In this document: in pieces, positions 60,312-64,000 of the stretch
Numbering within the stretch: the stretch's first letter is position 1
Layout of the letters: every line of letters starts with the position of its first letter
Origin: Streptomyces jumonjinensis
GTDB lineage: Bacteria > Actinomycetota > Actinomycetes > Streptomycetales > Streptomycetaceae
NCBI RefSeq assembly: GCF_009600885.1
Contig: NZ_VCLA01000164.1
Coordinates: 16,619 to 80,618 of the forward strand
Direction of reading: 5' to 3'
Length of the DNA: 64,000 nt
The notes under the pieces: generated by a model
The model's database searches: none
Seen by the model: only the letters and a program-made list of their open reading frames with translations
What the model was told of the DNA's origin: nothing
Made by a program: the position numbers and the translations under genes

Positions 60312-63300
60312 CCCGGCTCACCTTCACCCTCGACGGGCGAGACCAGCTGTCCCGCGTCCTCGACGGCGCGGGCACCGCGGCGGATCGACTCGGACGCAGG
60401 CTGCTGATCGCGGGCATCGACGGCGAGGCCGCGATGGCCCGTCTCGGCCGGGCGACGACGCAGCGCATGGCCGCGATGCAGCGGGACGCGACGACCAGCG
60501 CGCAGAAGATCGGCAGCCTCAGGAGGAGTCTGGTCTCGCTCGCTCCCGCCGCGGTCCCGGCCGCCGCGTCCCTCGCTCCGATCGCCGCCGGGGCCGGGGC
60601 CGTGGCTATCGCCGCGGTCGCGCTGACGGCAGCACTCGGCCCCCAGATCGCCGCCATGAGGAACGCCGCTGAGGCGGAGAAGACGTACCGGGACGCAGTC
60701 GAGAAGTCGGGGGCCCGGTCGAAGGAGGCCGTAGCCGCGCAAGCCGAGTATGCCCGCGCCGTGGCGAAGCTGCCGCCTGAGACCCGGCGTGCTGCGGCGG
60801 CGCTGTCCGTGGCCACGGCCGAGTACAAGGCGTGGTCGGATGCGCTGGCCGGGGACACGATGGGCCCGGTCACCAAGTCCTTCGCGCTGTTCTCCGGGCT
60901 GCTGCCGAAGACCAGTGGTCTCGTACGCAGCACCAGCTCCGAGCTGGACCGGATGATGACGATCCTCGCCGGGGGCATGGAGACCCCCGGCTTCGACCGT
61001 CTCAACCAGCGGTTCGAGGCGTTCGCGGCCAGCACGCTGCGGCGGGTGAACGAGGGGCTGCTGGAGCTCGCCCAGACCGACACCAGCGAGGTCGGATCCG
61101 GCGCCGCTGAGTTCATGGCGTTCGCCCGCGCGCAGGGTCCTGCCGTTGGGGAGACGCTGCGGAGCGTCGCGCAGGCGCTGACGACTCTGCTGGTCGCCGG
61201 GGCCGATGTCGGCGTCGGCCTGCTCCAGGTCATCAACGTGCTCGCCCAACTCGTGGGTTCTGTGCCGCCGGAGGCGATCGCTGCCCTGCTTCAGCTCGCG
61301 ATCGCGATCAAAGCGGTCACGCTCGCGGCTGCTGGCACAGCAGCTGCCCGCGCCGCGCTCGCCGCGCTCGGGGTGCAGATGCTGGCGATGTCCACGGCGG
61401 CGGCAGCGGCGCCCGGGCGGCTGGCCGCGGTCGGCGCGGCGGTCGGGGCCCTGTCCCGGACGGCGAAGCTGGCAGCTGCGGGGACGGGCATCGGCCTGCT
61501 GCTGATCGGCCTGTCCCAGCTGTCCCAGGTTGGGAAGTCCGCGCCGCCCGATATCGACAAGCTCACCACCTCGCTGGGCAACTTGGGGCGGACCGGCAAG
61601 GCGAGCGGCACCGTGGCAGCGGAGTTCGGCGCGGACTTCGAGAAGCTGCGCGAGCAGATTGCCAAGGTGCTCGATCCCAGCGTCGCGGAGAGCGTCAACA
61701 ACTGGGGCGCGACGATCACCGGCGGGTTGCTGGATGCTGGTGACGCTACCGAGGAGTTCACCCGGTCGGTCGACTCCATCGACAGTGCCCTCGCGCAGCT
61801 GGTCAGCTCCGGCAAGGCGGATCAGGCCCGGGCCGCGCTCGCGGCGATGCTCGACGGCATGGATCCCGAGCAGGCCGCGAAACTCAGGAGCGGCCTGGAC
61901 GGGTACAAGGAAGCACTCGCCAGCTTGCGGTTCGAGCAGCAGCTCGCGGCGGACGCAGCGGGCCTGTTTGGTGCGCAGGCCCAGGATGTGCAGGCGAAGC
62001 TGGACGCGCAGAAGCGGTCCACCGACGGGCTGCGGGACAGTCTCATCGCCCTCAACGAAGTGCAGCGGGCTGCCACCGACGGCCGCGCCGGTATGGAGGC
62101 GGCGATCGACGCCGCCGCCGCGGGGACGAAACGGTACGCCACCGCGCTGCGGATGTCCGGTGGCGAGCTGAACTTGAGCTCTGAGGCCGCCCGGTCCGCT
62201 TCGACGATCCTCAACGACCTGGCACGCAAGACCGAGAACGCGGTCACCTCAGCACGCGAGTCCGGCCGGAGCTGGGACTACGCCCGGGGCCAGTACGAGC
62301 GGGGCCGCGGGGCTCTGATCCGCGCGGCTGACGCCATGGGCCTGTCCCGGGCCGAGGCCCGGCGGTACGCCGACCAGATCCTGAAAACGCCGAACAAGAC
62401 CGCGTACATCAGAGGCGACCTGGCTGATCTCAAGGCCAAGCTCGCCAAGGCGAAAGCGGATCTCGCGCGGGTCCCGGACTCTCGAAAAGCATCGGTACAG
62501 GCGCGGATCGACCAGCTTCAGGCCGCGATCCGTCAGGCAAGGGCGGATCTGGCGTCCATCGACGGCCGGACGGCGACTACCCGGGTCGTGACCGAATACT
62601 CCTACGTCAAGAAGGGGCCCGGTCCGCACAAGTCCGGCTACGTCTTCGCCGACGGCGGGCTCGTTCGCGGTCCGGGCACCAGCACGTCGGACAGCATCGA
62701 CGCGCGACTCAGCAACAACGAGTTCGTCATCCGGGCCGCCTCGGTGGCGCGGTACGGAGTGGCTTTTCTCAACGCGATCAATGAGGGGCGCCTCTCGCCC
62801 TCCTCCCTCGGCACAGCCGCAGGCGCCACGGTGGTGGGCACCGGCTCGATGGCGGGCGCCGGGGCAGAGGCCGGGCGCGGACTGTCGGCGGGCCTGCGTG
62901 GCAGCACGGGCGGAGTGGAGTCCTCGGCCCGGGTGATGGCCGCCGCTGTGGTGGCCGGCGTGAAGGCCGAGCTGGAGATCAAGAGCCCGTCGAAGAAGAT
63001 GGAGGCGCTGGCGAAGGACACCGGCAAGGGCATGATCAAGGGCCTGACCGGGGCGAAATCCCAGATCAAGGCCACCGCGCGAGACCTGGTGAAGGACATC
63101 TGGGCCGCGTGGAAAGGCATGAAGTCTCCCAAGGACTCCGTGCTGGCGGCGATGGTCACGCAGGGCACAGCGGTACTGCAAAGCCTCGCGGGCAGACGGG
63201 ATGAGCTGGCCGCCCGGATCAAGACCGCGAAGACCTTCGCGGCGGACACCACGGCCCGTGCCCGGCAGTCGTCGGCGCTCTCCTCCCTCGGCATCGACGA

Positions 63301-63988
63301 CGAGAAAGTGACAGCAGGGTCGATTAAGGGCGGGCTCCAGCAGAAGCTATCCAAGCTGAAGAGTTTCGTGGCCTATGTGAAGACGCTCGCGAAGCGGGGC
63401 CTCAGCAAGACGCTGCTGAAGCAGATTCTGGAGATGGGCCCGGAGGACGGCTACGCCTACGCGTCCGCCCTGGCGGGTGCCGACGCGGCGACGTTCAAGA
63501 GCATCAACTCCCTTCAGAGCGAGCTGAACAAGGGCGCGGACTCGCTCGGCAAGGCCGGGGCGGATCTGCTGTACGACTCCGGGAGGGACTCGGGCAAAGG
63601 ATTCCTCGCGGGTCTCACGTCGCAGCAGGACGCGATCGAGGCCCAGATGCTGAAGATCGCGAAAGCGATGGAGACAGCTATCCGGAAGGCCCTCGGGCTC
63701 AAGACCCCGAAGGCCGGCCGACACAGCACCGAGGGCCTGGCGCTCGGGCTCACCGAGCAGCTGCCCGTCCTCGACCAGGCGCTCGCCACGGTCACCGGCC
63801 GCGTTGCCTCGGCCCAGCCCGTAATCGGCCGGGCTGCTGTCGTCGGGGCATCGGCGCAGCCGCCGGTGTCCATTCAGATCGACGTTCACGGAGCCATGGA
63901 CCCGATCGCGGTCGGCCGGGAGATCCGGCGGACCCTGCTGTCGCTCAAGCGCGACTACGGCGTCAACGTGAACCTGGGGGTGGCCTGA
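60308..63988 (+). CDS. Tape measure protein
   Basis: A 1226-residue protein from ATG 60308 overlapping the chaperone frame by 4 bp. Long helical stretches alternate with hydrophobic Ala-rich segments (about 78-112 A-P-I-A-A-G-A-G-A-V-A-I-A-A; about 310-350; about 385-405). The mid region contains F-A-D-G-G-L-V-R-G-P-G-T-S-T-S-D-S-I-D-A-R-L-S-N-N-E-F-V, the common tape-measure beta motif (broken here only for display), and later I-K-S-P-S-K-K-M. It sets tail length and is ejected into the host membrane. Confidence 0.93.
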   Translation: MTRLTFTLDGRDQLSRVLDGAGTAADRLGRRLLIAGIDGEAAMARLGRATTQRMAAMQRDATTSAQKIGSLRRSLVSLAPAAVPAAASLAPIAAGAGAVAIAAVALTAALGPQIAAMRNAAEAEKTYRDAVEKSGARSKEAVAAQAEYARAVAKLPPETRRAAAALSVATAEYKAWSDALAGDTMGPVTKSFALFSGLLPKTSGLVRSTSSELDRMMTILAGGMETPGFDRLNQRFEAFAASTLRRVNEGLLELAQTDTSEVGSGAAEFMAFARAQGPAVGETLRSVAQALTTLLVAGADVGVGLLQVINVLAQLVGSVPPEAIAALLQLAIAIKAVTLAAAGTAAARAALAALGVQMLAMSTAAAAAPGRLAAVGAAVGALSRTAKLAAAGTGIGLLLIGLSQLSQVGKSAPPDIDKLTTSLGNLGRTGKASGTVAAEFGADFEKLREQIAKVLDPSVAESVNNWGATITGGLLDAGDATEEFTRSVDSIDSALAQLVSSGKADQARAALAAMLDGMDPEQAAKLRSGLDGYKEALASLRFEQQLAADAAGLFGAQAQDVQAKLDAQKRSTDGLRDSLIALNEVQRAATDGRAGMEAAIDAAAAGTKRYATALRMSGGELNLSSEAARSASTILNDLARKTENAVTSARESGRSWDYARGQYERGRGALIRAADAMGLSRAEARRYADQILKTPNKTAYIRGDLADLKAKLAKAKADLARVPDSRKASVQARIDQLQAAIRQARADLASIDGRTATTRVVTEYSYVKKGPGPHKSGYVFADGGLVRGPGTSTSDSIDARLSNNEFVIRAASVARYGVAFLNAINEGRLSPSSLGTAAGATVVGTGSMAGAGAEAGRGLSAGLRGSTGGVESSARVMAAAVVAGVKAELEIKSPSKKMEALAKDTGKGMIKGLTGAKSQIKATARDLVKDIWAAWKGMKSPKDSVLAAMVTQGTAVLQSLAGRRDELAARIKTAKTFAADTTARARQSSALSSLGIDDEKVTAGSIKGGLQQKLSKLKSFVAYVKTLAKRGLSKTLLKQILEMGPEDGYAYASALAGADAATFKSINSLQSELNKGADSLGKAGADLLYDSGRDSGKGFLAGLTSQQDAIEAQMLKIAKAMETAIRKALGLKTPKAGRHSTEGLALGLTEQLPVLDQALATVTGRVASAQPVIGRAAVVGASAQPPVSIQIDVHGAMDPIAVGREIRRTLLSLKRDYGVNVNLGVA

Positions 63989-64000
63989 TGGCGATGGACT
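63988..64000 (+). CDS. Start of next tail gene (truncated by window)
   Basis: ATG 63988 overlaps the tape measure stop (TGATG); only M-A-M-D is inside the window. By gene order it should be a distal tail or minor tail protein. Confidence 0.5.

Larger units (their letters stand above)
21216..64000. mobile_element. Prophage (siphovirus type), left 42.8 kb
   Basis: The element starts at the tRNA-derived attachment site. In order it has integrase, repressor/Cro/Xis control region, RecE/RecT, replication proteins, accessory genes, terminase, portal, protease, capsid, connectors, tail tube, tail chaperones and tape measure. Every structural module present looks intact, so the phage may be inducible. 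Minor tail, lysis and right attachment regions lie beyond the window. Confidence 0.95.

Overview
The window is very GC-rich, has many GTG starts and carries WhiB, GntR/UTRA and anti-sigma-type ATPase genes. It is almost certainly from a Streptomyces chromosome. It has two parts: host chromosome up to about 21.26 kb, and the first 42.7 kb of an integrated temperate siphovirus-type phage whose far end lies beyond the window.

Host part. From 0 to 7.4 kb there are ordinary chromosomal genes: a GDT1/TMEM165-type cation exporter behind a recognisable yybP-ykoY (manganese) riboswitch with an overlapping terminator, a lone FetB-like permease, a secreted HNH nuclease, a PhoD-like phosphatase, DoxX and DedA membrane proteins, a DUF2277 protein and a NERD-domain protein. 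From 7.48 to 18.79 kb lies what I read as a linaridin-type RiPP locus: two divergent regulators, then a leftward run of four short hydrophobic precursor peptides followed by an HTTM-alpha/beta-hydrolase fusion, a small membrane-anchored protein, a methyltransferase, an ABC exporter and a flavin oxidoreductase. Three junctions in the run are translationally coupled. The precursors align on a PxxxT(P/Q)-like junction at residue 30/31, as in cypemycin-type linaridins, but their cores lack Cys and are poor in Ser/Thr. From 19.0 to 21.0 kb are an anti-sigma-type ATPase, a frameshifted small gene, a NUDIX hydrolase and a GntR regulator with a palindromic operator at its start.

Prophage part. The left attachment site is the 3' portion of a tRNA gene (anticodon loop reads UAC, Val), followed by phased CCGAG repeats and a tyrosine integrase. 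The immunity region (23.1-24.3 kb) has a repressor, a divergent Cro-like protein and an excisionase-like protein, with three related palindromic operators. Next comes a rightward early operon of small overlapping genes including a RecE-like exonuclease and RecT-like annealase, two replication-type proteins with iteron-like repeats, a WhiB-like protein and a toxin-antitoxin-like pair. A leftward four-gene island (37.7-39.7 kb) with its own 18-bp palindromic operator interrupts it; it includes a GIY-YIG/Phd-like/HTH protein broken by a frameshift. An accessory membrane-protein module (39.9-46.6 kb) resembles the spread genes of Streptomyces conjugative elements and holds two PycTM-like (DUF5706) proteins, an HIT protein and a RapZ-C-like protein. 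From 49.5 kb an HNH nuclease, a terminator and the packaging/head/tail genes follow in HK97 order: terminase, portal, protease, capsid, connectors, tail tube, tail chaperones with a probable -1 frameshift, and a 1226-residue tape measure protein. No lysis genes are seen in the window.

A recurring architecture in the phage is a perfect GC-rich hairpin, then a roughly 30-50 nt A/C-rich linker, then the ribosome binding site. It appears before at least ten separately started genes.
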